DNA of 64,000 bases from an uncultured Bacteroidales bacterium (GTDB taxonomy: Bacteria; Bacteroidota; Bacteroidia; Bacteroidales; Paludibacteraceae), in NCBI GenBank assembly GCA_902778935.1, contig CACYZT010000006.1, forward strand, positions 62,001-126,000. Reading direction: 5' to 3'. Shown piece by piece: positions 8,253 through 18,030 of this stretch (the first letter of the stretch is position 1; every line of letters starts with the position of its first letter). The notes below the pieces were generated by a model. The model worked only from the letters and a program-made list of their open reading frames with translations, had not been told where the DNA came from and made no database searches. The position numbers were made by a program, and so were the translations under genes.

Positions 8253-11200
8253 ATGAGAAAAACATTTTTTACATGGCTACTGATGGTGGTTTTTGCCGTT
8301 CCTGTGATGGCTCGCCCTGCTTCGGGTGTGGTTATCGATCAGGCAACTGGCGAACCGATTATCGGAGCCAGTGTATTGGAGAAAGGCACGACCAACGGAA
8401 CGATTACCGATTTTGACGGTAATTTCAGCCTGGACGTGGCCGATGGAGCGACGCTGGAAATCAGTTACGTAGGCTATGCCTCTCAAGCCGTGAGCTCCGG
8501 CGAGAATTTGAAAGTGCTTCTGTCGGAAGACAGCGAATTGCTGGAAGAAGTGGTAGTGACCGGTTATACTACGCAGCGCAAAGCGGACTTGACCGGTGCT
8601 GTGACCGCTATCAGTGCCTCCGACTTGGAGAAACAGCAGGAGAACAACCCGATGAAAGCACTGCAAGGTAAAGTGCCGGGTATGAACATCTCTGCGGACG
8701 GTAACCCATCCGGAACGGCTACGGTGCGTATCCGCGGTACGGGTTCTTTGAACTCTTCCAACGACCCGCTTTATGTCATTGACGGTGTTCCTACGACCTC
8801 GGGTATGCACGAGCTCAACCCCAATGATATTGAGTCCATTCAGGTCCTCAAAGATGCCGCGTCCGCGTCTATATACGGTTCTCGCGCTGCGAACGGTGTG
8901 ATTATCATCACCACTAAGAAAGGCGCAGAGGGTAAGCTCAATGTTACGCTGGACGCCTCAGTAGCGGTACAGAACTATGTAAACCGGATGCATGTCCTCA
9001 ATTCAGAGCAGTTCGGCCGCGCTATGTGGCAAGCCTATATCAATGACGGTACATCAGACCCGAACACGAACGTATTGGGCTATCGTTATGACTGGGGTTA
9101 CAATGCCCAAGGTCAGCCGGTGCTGAATAATATCATGCTCAATAAATATCTGGACGATGCCGGTACCGTTCCGGTAAGCAACACCGACTGGTTCAAAGAG
9201 ACGACCCGACCGGGTATCATCCAGAACTATAACGTGTCCGTTTCCAATGGCGGTCCGAAAGGAAGTGCCTTCTTCTCACTCGGCTACTACAAGAACGACG
9301 GTATTATCAAGACGACTGACTTCGACCGTTTCTCGGCGCGTATTAACAGTGACTATAAGATGCTGAAAGATATTGTGACCATCGGCGAGAACTTCACGCT
9401 CAACCGTACTTCGGAAGTAGGAGCTCCCGGCGGCTATATCGAGAGTGTCCTTCAGTACCATCCGCTTCTGCCGGTCTATAACACGAACGGCGAGCTGGCT
9501 CAGGCTCCTTCGTCCAGCGGTTTTCCGCAACGCGAGAACCCCTTGTCTATCCTGGAGCGCAACAAAGACAACCGCTATGTCTATTGGCGTATCTTCGGTA
9601 ATGTGTTCCTGGATATCAACCCTATCAAGGGTCTGCATATCCGCACCACAGCCGGTCTTGACTATGCGCAGAAGAAACAGCGTTTCTTCACCTATCCCAT
9701 CAAAGATGGTGTGGTCGCCAATGACAAGAACGCCGTTGAGGCGAAGCAGGAACATTGGACCAAATGGATGTGGAACGCCATCATTACCTATAATTTAGAG
9801 AAAGGCAAGCACCGTGCTGACTTCTTGTTGGGTACGGAGCTCAACAGACAGATAGACGAGTGGTTCTCTGCCTATAAAGAGGACTTCATCGTTCTCAAGC
9901 CTACCTACATGTGGCCATCCGCGGGAACGGGTACTGCACAGTCGTACGGCGGTGGTGGTAGTTTCTCGCTAATCTCTTTCTTCGGGAAGGCCAACTATAG
10001 CTACGACAACCGATACCTCGTATCTCTGACCATGCGTTATGACGGTTCCAGCCGATTTGGTAAAAACAACCGTTTTGCTTTCTTCCCCTCTGTGTCTGCC
10101 GGTTGGCGTATCAGTCAAGAGAAGTTCATGAGCGGTGCTTCGTCATGGTTGGACGACCTCAAGCTTCGCGTATCATGGGGACAGACGGGTAACCAGGACA
10201 TCAATGCCACCGCACGCTATACCATCTACGACTCCAACTACGGCGTGAACGAGAGCGGCGGTCAGTCCTATGGTACATCCTACGACATTGCCGGCACCAA
10301 CGGAGGCGCAATTCTTCCTTCCGGTTTCCGCCGTCTTCAGTTGGGCAACGACGATATCAAATGGGAGACCACCTCGCAGACCAACGTCGGTCTCGACTTC
10401 TCTTTCTTCAAGCAGACGTTCTACGGTTCGTTCGACTGGTTCTACAAGCAAACGAAAGATATTCTCGTGCTGATGACGGGCATCGGAGTGATGGGTGAAG
10501 GCGCATCGCAGTGGGTGAACGCCGGTGCGGTGGATAATATGGGTGTAGAGTTCCAGTTGGGTTACCGCAACCAGACCAAAGGCGGTTTCAAATATGATAT
10601 CTCCGCCAATATCTCTCATTATGACAATAAGGTAATCGATATGCCGCCCACGGTAGCGGCCAGCGGTGCCTTCGGTGGCAACGGCGTGCAGTCGGTTATT
10701 GGTCATGCTATCGGTTCGCAGGTAGGATATATTGCCGACGGTATTTTTAAGAGCCAGGAGGAGATAGACAACCATGCCTATCAGGAAGGAGCCGGTCTCG
10801 GACGTATCCGTTACCGCGATATCAACGGCGATGGCGTGGTTTCCGAGAAAGACCAGACATGGATATATACTCCTATACCCGCGGTTGCTTTCGGTGCAAA
10901 CTTCTACTTTGAATACAAAGGTTTCGACCTCACCCTCTTCTTCCAAGGCGTAGGCGGTCAGCAGATCATCACGAAAGACTACAAACAGCAGACCGACCTC
11001 TGGAGCGGCGTGAATGTAGCGAACCTAAATAAAGGAACGCGCGTATTGGACGCATGGAGTCCTACCAACCCCAACAGCGATATCCCTGCGCTCTCAACCA
11101 ACAATAACAACAACGAGACACGCGTCAGCACCTATTTCGTAGAGGACGGTTCGTTCCTTAAGCTGCGCAACCTGCAGTTGGGTTACAACCTGCCAAAATC

Positions 11201-11363
11201 GGCTTGCAGTAAAATGCTGATGCAGAACTGGCGTTGGTTTGTTTCGGCGCAGAACGTATTCACTATCCACTCGGCTAAATTCACGGGTGTGGATCCGGAG
11301 GTTCCGACATTCGGCTATCCTATCCCGCTGACCGTAACCTTGGGTACCAAAGTGACGTTCTAA
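8253..11363 (+). CDS. susC: SusC-like TonB-dependent outer-membrane oligosaccharide transporter
   Basis: After a signal peptide (ends near residue 21, A-R-P) comes a CarboxypepD-like domain (G-V-V-I-D-Q-A-T-G-E-P-I-I-G-A-S). A plug domain follows (D-P-L-Y-V-I-D-G-V-P, S-I-Y-G-S-R-A-A-N-G-V-I-I-I-T-T), then a 22-strand barrel. The 1036 residues are typical of the family. SusC imports oligosaccharides over the outer membrane using TonB energy. Its partner SusD follows 44 bp later. The substrate is inferred to be fructan from the GH32 and fructokinase neighbours. Confidence 0.95.
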   Translation: MRKTFFTWLLMVVFAVPVMARPASGVVIDQATGEPIIGASVLEKGTTNGTITDFDGNFSLDVADGATLEISYVGYASQAVSSGENLKVLLSEDSELLEEVVVTGYTTQRKADLTGAVTAISASDLEKQQENNPMKALQGKVPGMNISADGNPSGTATVRIRGTGSLNSSNDPLYVIDGVPTTSGMHELNPNDIESIQVLKDAASASIYGSRAANGVIIITTKKGAEGKLNVTLDASVAVQNYVNRMHVLNSEQFGRAMWQAYINDGTSDPNTNVLGYRYDWGYNAQGQPVLNNIMLNKYLDDAGTVPVSNTDWFKETTRPGIIQNYNVSVSNGGPKGSAFFSLGYYKNDGIIKTTDFDRFSARINSDYKMLKDIVTIGENFTLNRTSEVGAPGGYIESVLQYHPLLPVYNTNGELAQAPSSSGFPQRENPLSILERNKDNRYVYWRIFGNVFLDINPIKGLHIRTTAGLDYAQKKQRFFTYPIKDGVVANDKNAVEAKQEHWTKWMWNAIITYNLEKGKHRADFLLGTELNRQIDEWFSAYKEDFIVLKPTYMWPSAGTGTAQSYGGGGSFSLISFFGKANYSYDNRYLVSLTMRYDGSSRFGKNNRFAFFPSVSAGWRISQEKFMSGASSWLDDLKLRVSWGQTGNQDINATARYTIYDSNYGVNESGGQSYGTSYDIAGTNGGAILPSGFRRLQLGNDDIKWETTSQTNVGLDFSFFKQTFYGSFDWFYKQTKDILVLMTGIGVMGEGASQWVNAGAVDNMGVEFQLGYRNQTKGGFKYDISANISHYDNKVIDMPPTVAASGAFGGNGVQSVIGHAIGSQVGYIADGIFKSQEEIDNHAYQEGAGLGRIRYRDINGDGVVSEKDQTWIYTPIPAVAFGANFYFEYKGFDLTLFFQGVGGQQIITKDYKQQTDLWSGVNVANLNKGTRVLDAWSPTNPNSDIPALSTNNNNNETRVSTYFVEDGSFLKLRNLQLGYNLPKSACSKMLMQNWRWFVSAQNVFTIHSAKFTGVDPEVPTFGYPIPLTVTLGTKVTF

Positions 11364-11407
11364 GTTGAAAATCTCGAAATATCGACCTATCGAAAAAAAG
11401 AATCATT

Positions 11408-13135
11408 ATGAAAACGCTAAATAAAATAGTACTTGGTACTTTGTCCCTTTGTACCTTGCTTTTTGCCTCCTGCGATAATTTTCTGAACCAGGATGTGCCG
11501 CAGGCCACGCTGAGCGAGGACCAGGTTAATGACCCGCTGTATATCGACAATATCTGTATCTCCGCATACGCCATCTTCATCTCTGCGGAGGATATCAACT
11601 CGTCCTTCTCGATGTGGAACTTCGATGTCCGCTCCGATGATGCCTACAAAGGCGGTATCTCGGAAAACGACGGCGATGTATTCCATCAATTGGAGATTAG
11701 CCAGGGTATTCTGACGACGAACTGGAATATCAATGATATGTGGGTACGTCTGTATAACTGTCTGAGCCGTGTGAACGCCGCCATTGCTGCGTTGGAGAGT
11801 ATGCCGAACACCTATGAACTGAAATCACAGCGTCTGGGCGAAATGCGATTCCTGCGTGCCTATGGCCATTTCCTGCTGAAACGTCTGTACAAGAATATCC
11901 CGTTTGTCATGGATCCGCGGATGAAGCAGGAGGACTATAACGCATTAAGCAACACCAAATATACCAACGATGAAGGATGGCAACTCATCGCCGATGACCT
12001 TGAATATGCGTATGGCGTATTGCCCGCTACGCAGGCAGAGAAAGGCCGTCCGACGCAGGCATCGGCTGCCGGTTTGCTGGCCAAAGTATATCTCTACAAG
12101 GCTTACCGTCAGGACGATCCTTCTTCGCATGCAGTCACCTCTATCAACCAGCAGGATTTGGAGAAAGTGCTTCTCTATACCGAGGAAGCTATCTATACCG
12201 CCGGCGGATATGGCTTGGAGGACGATTTCCACAATAACTTCCGTCCCGAGCCGCAGTATGAGAACGGCAAGGAAAGCCTCTGGGCACTGCAGTATTCGAC
12301 CAATGACGGAACCAAACTCGGTAACTGCAACTGGTCGTACGGTCTGATGGTTCCGGGTATTGAGGGTGTGACCGATGGCGGTTGCGATTTCTACAAACCC
12401 AGTCAGAACATCGTCAATGCCTTCCGCACCAATGCCGAAGGACTGCCGTATATCGGCAATTTCAACGACAAGGATTTCGATCCCGCTACCGAGACCGCCG
12501 ACCCGCGTCTGTGGCTCACCGTTGGTATCCCGGGTTTCCCGTATGAGTTCAATCCGGAGCTCATGATGAGCCGCACCCACAACTGGAGCCGCTCCAACGG
12601 CTTGTACGGCTACTATGTGACCCTCAAGCACAACGTGGACCCGGCCAGTGGATATCTGATTCGCTCTGCCCTGTGGTTCGGAACACCGATGAACCGTATC
12701 GTCGTTCGCTATGCTGACGTGCTGCTGATGCGCGCTGAGGCTATGGCGCAACTCGGCCGCGATGACGAGGCTATCGAACTCGTTAACCGTCTCCGCAACC
12801 GCGCTTCGCGCAGTATGGGCATGTTAGCCGGATACGATGTTAATTACGGTGCTAAGATTCGCATCAAACCATACACCGACAATTCCAACGCTTTGGCGCG
12901 CGTCAAGATGGAGCGCCGTCTGGAACTGGCGATGGAGTCCGAGCGTTTCTTCGACCTCGTTCGTTGGGGTGAAGCAGAACAAACCATCAACAAGTACTAC
13001 GTAGAGGAGGCTAATGACTGCCGTATCTATACCTCTGCGCGCTTCACTGCCAATAAAAACGAGTATCTGCCTATTCCTCATGAGCAGATAGCTGCTTCCA
13101 ACGGACATTATACACAAAACATCGGAGGATGGTAA
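11408..13135 (+). CDS. susD: SusD/RagB-family glycan-binding outer-membrane lipoprotein
   Basis: Lipoprotein signal with Cys22 (L-F-A-S-C). The 575 residues carry the SusD hallmarks: N-terminal TPR-like helices with L-R-A-Y-G-H-F-L-L near 150, the R-Y-A-D-V-L-L-M-R-A-E-A motif near 435-450, and a C-terminal R-R-L-E-L-A-M-E-S-E-R-F-F-D-L-V-R-W-G segment. SusD caps the SusC barrel at the cell surface and captures the glycan. Immediate upstream neighbour is the matching susC. The gap before it (11364-11407) holds one of the window's degenerate short repeats (tcgaaatatcgacctatcg). Confidence 0.95.
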   Translation: MKTLNKIVLGTLSLCTLLFASCDNFLNQDVPQATLSEDQVNDPLYIDNICISAYAIFISAEDINSSFSMWNFDVRSDDAYKGGISENDGDVFHQLEISQGILTTNWNINDMWVRLYNCLSRVNAAIAALESMPNTYELKSQRLGEMRFLRAYGHFLLKRLYKNIPFVMDPRMKQEDYNALSNTKYTNDEGWQLIADDLEYAYGVLPATQAEKGRPTQASAAGLLAKVYLYKAYRQDDPSSHAVTSINQQDLEKVLLYTEEAIYTAGGYGLEDDFHNNFRPEPQYENGKESLWALQYSTNDGTKLGNCNWSYGLMVPGIEGVTDGGCDFYKPSQNIVNAFRTNAEGLPYIGNFNDKDFDPATETADPRLWLTVGIPGFPYEFNPELMMSRTHNWSRSNGLYGYYVTLKHNVDPASGYLIRSALWFGTPMNRIVVRYADVLLMRAEAMAQLGRDDEAIELVNRLRNRASRSMGMLAGYDVNYGAKIRIKPYTDNSNALARVKMERRLELAMESERFFDLVRWGEAEQTINKYYVEEANDCRIYTSARFTANKNEYLPIPHEQIAASNGHYTQNIGGW

Positions 13136-13176
13136 TAGAGATTTGAAGAATTTGAAAATTTGAAGATTTTAAGATT

Positions 13177-14580
13177 ATGAAAAGTATAAATAAGCTTTTA
13201 TCTTTGAGCGTAAGCGTTCTTTTATCTTTGAGCGCAGCGGTCTTTATGACCTCCTGCTCCAAGCAGGATAGCCCGTTCGATGTATCCGGGGACTGCCATA
13301 TCGACAGCCTGGTATTGGATGATATCTACACCGGTGTGGTCGATCATGCTGCACGGACGGTGGTGGTAGGTGTGCCGGAGGTACACGATGACCATTTGAT
13401 GACCCTGACCACTCTCCGCCTGTCTCCGGGAGCGACCTCAAACCCGAAGCAAGGTGACAAAGTGAATATGACATCGCCTATTGTCGTACATGTAGAGAAC
13501 GGCAATGTGTATCTGGATTATAAAGTGAGCGTCAAGCACGACGAGGCGCGTATTCTCTCGTTCGTGCTCAACGACATCTATATCGGTATTGTTGACCAGG
13601 TGGCGCATACCATCACCGTGTCCGTGCCTGTTGGTACCAATATCAAATCGCTCGTTCCTACCATCAAGACCACGGAAGGCGCAACCGTCAAGCCTGCCGG
13701 TGGTATGCCGTGCGATTTTACCAATCCTGTGGATTTCACGGTTACCTATAACACCGCTTCTACCACTTACACCGTTACCGTCAAGGAGAAAGGTAATCCT
13801 GTCTTCCTCTATCTTGGATTGGCGGAAACGGTATCCCAACTCAATCCGGAAGAGCAGGAGGCTGTCAACTGGCTGCTGGCTAACGTAGAAAACTCCGATT
13901 ATGCTTCGTTTGAGGACCTCAAGTTGGGTCGCGTAGTAATGACTGACTGCAAGGTGATCTGGTGGCACTTCCATAAGGACGGAGGTCTGGAGGGTAAAGG
14001 TGCTTTTGAAGCCAATGCTCCGGAGGCTGTGGACCCGCTGGTAACCGACAAACTCAAAGAGTTCTACCAAGGTGGCGGTTCGTTCCTCTTGACGCGTTAT
14101 GCGGTCAATCTGCCATTCTACCTGGGCGAAGCGGAGTGCTTCCCGAATAACTGCTGGGGAAAGAAAGAGGACGAGGCAGAGCGCGTAGGCGGTCCGTGGG
14201 AGTTCGCTATCACCGGCCATACCGACCATGCGCTGTGGCAGAACCTGCTGATGAATAACGATGCTCCCGACCATGTCTATACCTGCGATGAGGGTTACCG
14301 CATCACCAACTCCACCGCCCAATACCATATCGGCGCAGACTGGGGTGGATACGCTGACCGTACTGTCTTCTGCGAGAAGACCGGTGCGCACGATATCGCC
14401 GGAGGCAACGATGCCGTAGTGGCGTGGGAATTCCTGCGCACGGCGGAACACGGAGCTATCGTTTGTATCGGTTCCGGATGCTATGACTGGTACTCCGTTG
14501 CCGGCGATGAAGGTACGCAGTATTACCACAAGAATATTGCCAAAATTACCGAGAACGCGTTGAACTATTTGAAACAATAA
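13177..14580 (+). CDS. Surface lipoprotein with two Ig-like repeats and a DUF4960-like domain (probable fructan-binding protein)
   Basis: The signal peptide ends in M-T-S-C (Cys27). Two tandem domains of about 80 residues follow; their starts D-S-L-V-L-D-D-I-Y-T-G-V-V-D-H and S-F-V-L-N-D-I-Y-I-G-I-V-D-Q show clear duplication. The C-terminal half (about 205-467) resembles DUF4960 proteins of fructan loci. Lying directly after SusC/SusD, it occupies the slot of an accessory surface glycan-binding protein. No catalytic motif was recognised. The signal-peptide DNA contains an internal repeat (tatctttgagcg twice) that is also present in the next gene. Confidence 0.7.
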   Translation: MKSINKLLSLSVSVLLSLSAAVFMTSCSKQDSPFDVSGDCHIDSLVLDDIYTGVVDHAARTVVVGVPEVHDDHLMTLTTLRLSPGATSNPKQGDKVNMTSPIVVHVENGNVYLDYKVSVKHDEARILSFVLNDIYIGIVDQVAHTITVSVPVGTNIKSLVPTIKTTEGATVKPAGGMPCDFTNPVDFTVTYNTASTTYTVTVKEKGNPVFLYLGLAETVSQLNPEEQEAVNWLLANVENSDYASFEDLKLGRVVMTDCKVIWWHFHKDGGLEGKGAFEANAPEAVDPLVTDKLKEFYQGGGSFLLTRYAVNLPFYLGEAECFPNNCWGKKEDEAERVGGPWEFAITGHTDHALWQNLLMNNDAPDHVYTCDEGYRITNSTAQYHIGADWGGYADRTVFCEKTGAHDIAGGNDAVVAWEFLRTAEHGAIVCIGSGCYDWYSVAGDEGTQYYHKNIAKITENALNYLKQ

Positions 14581-14586
14581 GTCATT

Positions 14587-16224
14587 ATGAAAACAACAAA
14601 TAAGCTTTTATCTTTGAGCGTTAGCGGTCTTTTCGCTTTGAGCGTAGCGCTCTTAACCGGCTGCGAGCAAAAAATCCCGCAGGAACAGAAAGACTGGGAG
14701 AACACAACCGTCTATTTCAACTCGATGGACGAGATAGCTGCCACTACCTATTACAAGCCTTCGGCCGGCTCGGTAGGTGACCCGCTGCCGTTCTACGATC
14801 CGGTGGAGAAAGAGTACAAAATTCTCTACCTGCATAACTTCGAGCAGAATATGGAGGAGACTTTCCACCCGCTTTGGGGAGTTCGCACAACCGATTGTGC
14901 TACCTATACCCCGATGGGCGAAGTGCTGCCTACCGGCCGCGCCGGCGAGCAGGACGCAGCCCTCGGTACAGGCTGCATCGTGTATGACGAGCAGGAGAAA
15001 TTGTATTATATCTACTACACCGGCGAGCGTTACAAACCTGCTTCCGACGAGGACCGTCAGGTTGTGATGCGCGCTACCAGTCCGGATTTCAAGACCTGGA
15101 CCAAGGACCCGCTCTTCCGTCTGCGCGGCGGTGACTACGGCTATAGCACGCTCAATTTCCGCGACCCGTTTATCTGGAAAATGGAGGACGGCTGGCACAT
15201 GATTGTGGCCACCAAACCGATGGCTGCCGGTTCTCGCACCGAGGATAAGGACGGTTGCTTCGCTGAGTTCACCTCACCCGACCTCAAGACTTGGTCGCAT
15301 GCCGGTAAGTTCACCAAGATGATTTGGGACCGCTTCCTCGAGTGCCCGAATGTATTCAAGATGGGCGACTGGTGGTATCTCACCTATAGTGACATGAGCT
15401 CTTTCGAGCGCCGTGTGCACTACCTCAAAGGACATACCATCGATGAACTGAAGGCGGCTACTAACCCCACTTGGCCGGATAGCAAAGAGGGTGCTTTGGA
15501 CGGACGGGCTTTCTATGCCGGCAATACGGCTTCCGACGGTACCGACCGCTATATGTGGGGATGGTGCCCGGAGCGTCGAGGCAGGGATAACACAGATATC
15601 AGTCCCGATGCTGAACCTAAATGGGGTGGCACACTGGTCGTTCACCGACTCATGCAGCGCGAAGATGGTACACTCTATACCGCAGAAGTACCGGCTATAC
15701 GCACCAAATACAACCTTACCGCTACCCTCAAAGCTGTCAAGACTTGGGGCAAAGAGGAAGGCAATCTCACGGAGACGGAAGGCGGCTATACGATGAAAGC
15801 GTACAGCAGTGTGATGTTCAATACACTGAACTACCACAATCATATCTCCATGACAGTTACCACCTCCGACAAAGCGGACCGATTCGGTATCTCCTTCGTT
15901 CGCGGCGACCGCAAGGATGGTGACAAGACCTACGAGAAATACTACTCCATCATGGTATGCCCGGATGGTAACAACAATTTCATCCGCTTTGAGGAAGAGC
16001 AGGGCAAATGGGAACTCAAGGGAGGCGGCAGCTATCCGTTCCCCATTCCTGCGGATAGAACGTACAATATCAATATCTATACCGACAACTCCGTGCTGAC
16101 CATGTACATCAACGATGTACTGTGCTATACCCAGCGTATCTACAACCTCCCGCGTAACTGCTGGTCGGTTAACTGCTACGAAGGTGGCATGACCGTAAAG
16201 GATATTCAAGTCAAGCAATATTAA
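14587..16224 (+). CDS. Divergent GH32 glycoside hydrolase lipoprotein
   Basis: Lipoprotein signal with Cys26 (L-L-T-G-C). The five-bladed propeller of GH32 can be traced by V-G-D-P-L-P-F-Y (candidate nucleophile Asp65, replacing the usual W-M-N-D-P-N-G context), F-R-D-P with Asp193, and L-E-C-P-N with candidate acid/base Glu252. The C-terminal 170 residues look like a concanavalin-type beta-sandwich (D-N-S-V-L-T-M-Y-I-N-D-V). It is the second GH32 of the locus and only distantly like the first, so the two probably divide endo- and exo-cleavage (inference). It starts 6 bp after the binding-protein gene, so the two are likely translated together. Confidence 0.82.
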   Translation: MKTTNKLLSLSVSGLFALSVALLTGCEQKIPQEQKDWENTTVYFNSMDEIAATTYYKPSAGSVGDPLPFYDPVEKEYKILYLHNFEQNMEETFHPLWGVRTTDCATYTPMGEVLPTGRAGEQDAALGTGCIVYDEQEKLYYIYYTGERYKPASDEDRQVVMRATSPDFKTWTKDPLFRLRGGDYGYSTLNFRDPFIWKMEDGWHMIVATKPMAAGSRTEDKDGCFAEFTSPDLKTWSHAGKFTKMIWDRFLECPNVFKMGDWWYLTYSDMSSFERRVHYLKGHTIDELKAATNPTWPDSKEGALDGRAFYAGNTASDGTDRYMWGWCPERRGRDNTDISPDAEPKWGGTLVVHRLMQREDGTLYTAEVPAIRTKYNLTATLKAVKTWGKEEGNLTETEGGYTMKAYSSVMFNTLNYHNHISMTVTTSDKADRFGISFVRGDRKDGDKTYEKYYSIMVCPDGNNNFIRFEEEQGKWELKGGGSYPFPIPADRTYNINIYTDNSVLTMYINDVLCYTQRIYNLPRNCWSVNCYEGGMTVKDIQVKQY

Positions 16225-16251
16225 TTATTAACCCTTTAAAAATTAAACATT

Positions 16252-17100
16252 ATGAAAAAAATTTCTCTTTTGGCTCTTTTTGCAGCCCTTGTAATGAGTG
16301 TTAACGCTACGGACATTTGGACAGGTTCGAAGCATGTGTCTTGGGATGACGGCGGTCTTCAGATTGCAGCCGATCAGTTCGCAGCGGCTCAACCCGGCAA
16401 CTTAATTAAAGTGCACTTCACCGGTGCTACTGATGGTATCGAGTTTAAGGTAATGAATGCCCATTTTGACCATCTGGCAGGTAGCCGTGAGGCTGCATGG
16501 ATCAGTGGTGACGGCGCTTTCGAGCAGTTCCTTACCCAGACCGCTGTGGATAGCCTCAAAGCCTATGGACTCGAAATCATCGGCGCTAACTTCACTTGCA
16601 CGAAGGTAGAACTTCTTGAGAGCAAAACCCTCAAGGAAGGTTTTACTGTTTGGACCGGTTTCTTCTGGGCTGACGAGTGGAGCACCCTCGAACTCTATCG
16701 TGACGGTTACTGCAATGTGGATTTAAGCCAAGCTACTGCGCTCCGCATTTATTCGGAGGCTAACCGCTCGGATTTTGTAATCAATATCAAAGAGAACTGG
16801 GATGAAGGCGGTCAAATTGCCGACCAAACCGCTATGACTGCAGGTGAGGGATACATGGAACTCCCGCTGACGGATGACCTCCGTACACGTCTCGCCAATG
16901 CAAGCCACTGGATGATTCAGTTCAACAAAGAGGCCGGTGATCCGTTCAATGTAACCGACATCGTGCTCGTTATGGCAAAAGAGGAAGGCTTTGAGAACAC
17001 CGCTGTTGATGCCAAAGCCGTTAAATCTTTCCGCAACGGCATGCTCGTAATCGAGAAGAACGGCAAGTTCTACAACGCCCTTGGCGCAGAAGTTAAATAA
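16252..17100 (+). CDS. Secreted two-domain protein of unknown function with C-terminal tag
   Basis: The signal peptide ends near residue 19 (V-N-A). The mature part seems to be two similar beta-rich halves of about 110 residues: I-W-T-G-S-K near 22 and V-W-T-G-F-F near 132 begin the halves, and each is rich in Trp and Asp as in carbohydrate-binding modules. The C-terminus (SFRNGMLVIEKNGKFYNALG, then A-E-V-K) matches the tag of the two proteins at the left edge of the window. It is the last gene of the fructan operon, followed by a strong terminator. A surface fructan-binding role is inference; no family was recognised with certainty. Confidence 0.6.
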   Translation: MKKISLLALFAALVMSVNATDIWTGSKHVSWDDGGLQIAADQFAAAQPGNLIKVHFTGATDGIEFKVMNAHFDHLAGSREAAWISGDGAFEQFLTQTAVDSLKAYGLEIIGANFTCTKVELLESKTLKEGFTVWTGFFWADEWSTLELYRDGYCNVDLSQATALRIYSEANRSDFVINIKENWDEGGQIADQTAMTAGEGYMELPLTDDLRTRLANASHWMIQFNKEAGDPFNVTDIVLVMAKEEGFENTAVDAKAVKSFRNGMLVIEKNGKFYNALGAEVK

Positions 17101-17151
17101 ACAACTTCATCATAGCATTTTTCACAACTAATTAGATTTGAGTTAGTAAGG

Positions 17152-17186
17152 AAACGCATCGCTGCGAAGCGGTGCGTTTTTTTTTT
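17152..17186 (+). terminator. Rho-independent terminator of the fructan operon
   Basis: The hairpin cgcatcgc-tgcgaa-gcggtgcg (one G-T pair) is followed by ten T residues. It lies 50 bp after the last gene of the locus. Confidence 0.88.
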
Positions 17187-17271
17187 CTATAAATATTCAT
17201 TATTCATTATTCTTTATTCTTTATTCAATGACAAAGTATCAATTTCTGCTCAAAAAAAAGAAGAAGGAGAA

Positions 17272-17445
17272 TTGAGCATCCTCCTTCAAATCGGACTCTC
17301 CGTAAACATCCTCCAGCAGATGGAAATATATGCCTTCCATCTCAATCATCCTAACCTAAGCCAACTGCAAGTTGCCATCGAAATGCGCACCAGCAAGATA
17401 ACTGTCTGGCGCGCATATCTATCTATGTCTCAACTGATTATATGA
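17272..17445 (+). pseudogene. Short HTH-like reading frame, possible gene relic
   Basis: This frame encodes 57 residues with the look of a winged-helix end (N-L-S-Q-L-Q-V-A-I-E-M-R-T-S-K-I-T-V-W-R). It has no ATG, and the frame is open upstream right through the terminator. A purine-rich aagaaggaga lies too close to the only possible start (TTG). It may be the remaining end of a transcription-regulator gene. The rest of 17187-17486 shows only AT-rich sequence with attcattatt repeats. Confidence 0.3.
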
Positions 17446-17486
17446 ACGGCTCAAAAATATGGGTCGCTCATCTCAAATAAAAGCAG

Positions 17487-17494
17487 TACCTTTG
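17487..17494 (+). promoter_or_regulatory. -7 element of the accessory-region promoter
   Basis: TACCTTTG followed by GCAG, the Bacteroidota -7 consensus, lies 116 bp upstream of the first gene of the accessory strip. No TTG is present at the expected -33 position, so promoter strength is uncertain. Confidence 0.5.
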
Positions 17495-17610
17495 CAGCGG
17501 ATTTCGAAAGAAAGCCGCAGATAAACTAATTTATTAACCGCGAAAGTTTTGACACTTGTGCGCACAAGAACGGCCGTTCAATCAAAGCCAAGCACAAAAC
17601 TTTCACAACA

Positions 17611-18030
17611 ATGAGTAAGAAACAAAATCTGACGTTCGAGAAGAACAACCAAACGGAGAAACATCTTCAACCCTATTGCGCACAGGCAGCTATTGCCGCA
17701 GTCGAAAAACAAAAAGCAGACGAACTGCGCGAACAGGCGTCGAAGGAACTGCAAGACAAGCTGGAAAGCGACCCGGAGACGCGAGACTTCACCGGCACGG
17801 TGGTCTATATCTGCGAGGGCGAGATGTATAAGATTCGCGTACAACGGCCGGACAAAACCGACTGGCTGAGCAAGCGACTTAGCGACCCACAATTCAAAGA
17901 GTATAAGGCTCTTATGGACGAGTTGGAGAAGAAGGAGTCTCGCCGGAAAGAACTGGAGACAGGCCTTGCAGCCGCCCATCCCAAGTGCGTCGAAAAAGGG
18001 TTCGTCATCGGTTTGCTCAGTAAGCGATGA
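17611..18030 (+). CDS. Hypothetical protein with coiled-coil ends
   Basis: A cytoplasmic protein of 139 residues rich in Glu, Lys and Gln. Helical charged segments at about 28-55 (A-V-E-K-Q-K-A-D-E-L-R-E-Q) and 100-125 (M-D-E-L-E-K-K-E-S-R-R-K) flank a short beta-like core (F-T-G-T-V-V-Y-I-C-E-G-E-M-Y-K-I-R-V). No family was recognised. It is the first gene behind the accessory promoter, and its stop overlaps the start of a 40-residue reading frame (ATGA), suggesting coupled translation. Confidence 0.6.
   Translation: MSKKQNLTFEKNNQTEKHLQPYCAQAAIAAVEKQKADELREQASKELQDKLESDPETRDFTGTVVYICEGEMYKIRVQRPDKTDWLSKRLSDPQFKEYKALMDELEKKESRRKELETGLAAAHPKCVEKGFVIGLLSKR

Noticed and set aside
13438-14577. 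Long minus-strand open frame opposite the Ig-like lipoprotein gene
   Set aside because: It is the reverse complement of a well-supported gene, has no family resemblance and no start signal; similar antisense frames (for example 44077-45108 and 6424-7392) are rejected for the same reason.
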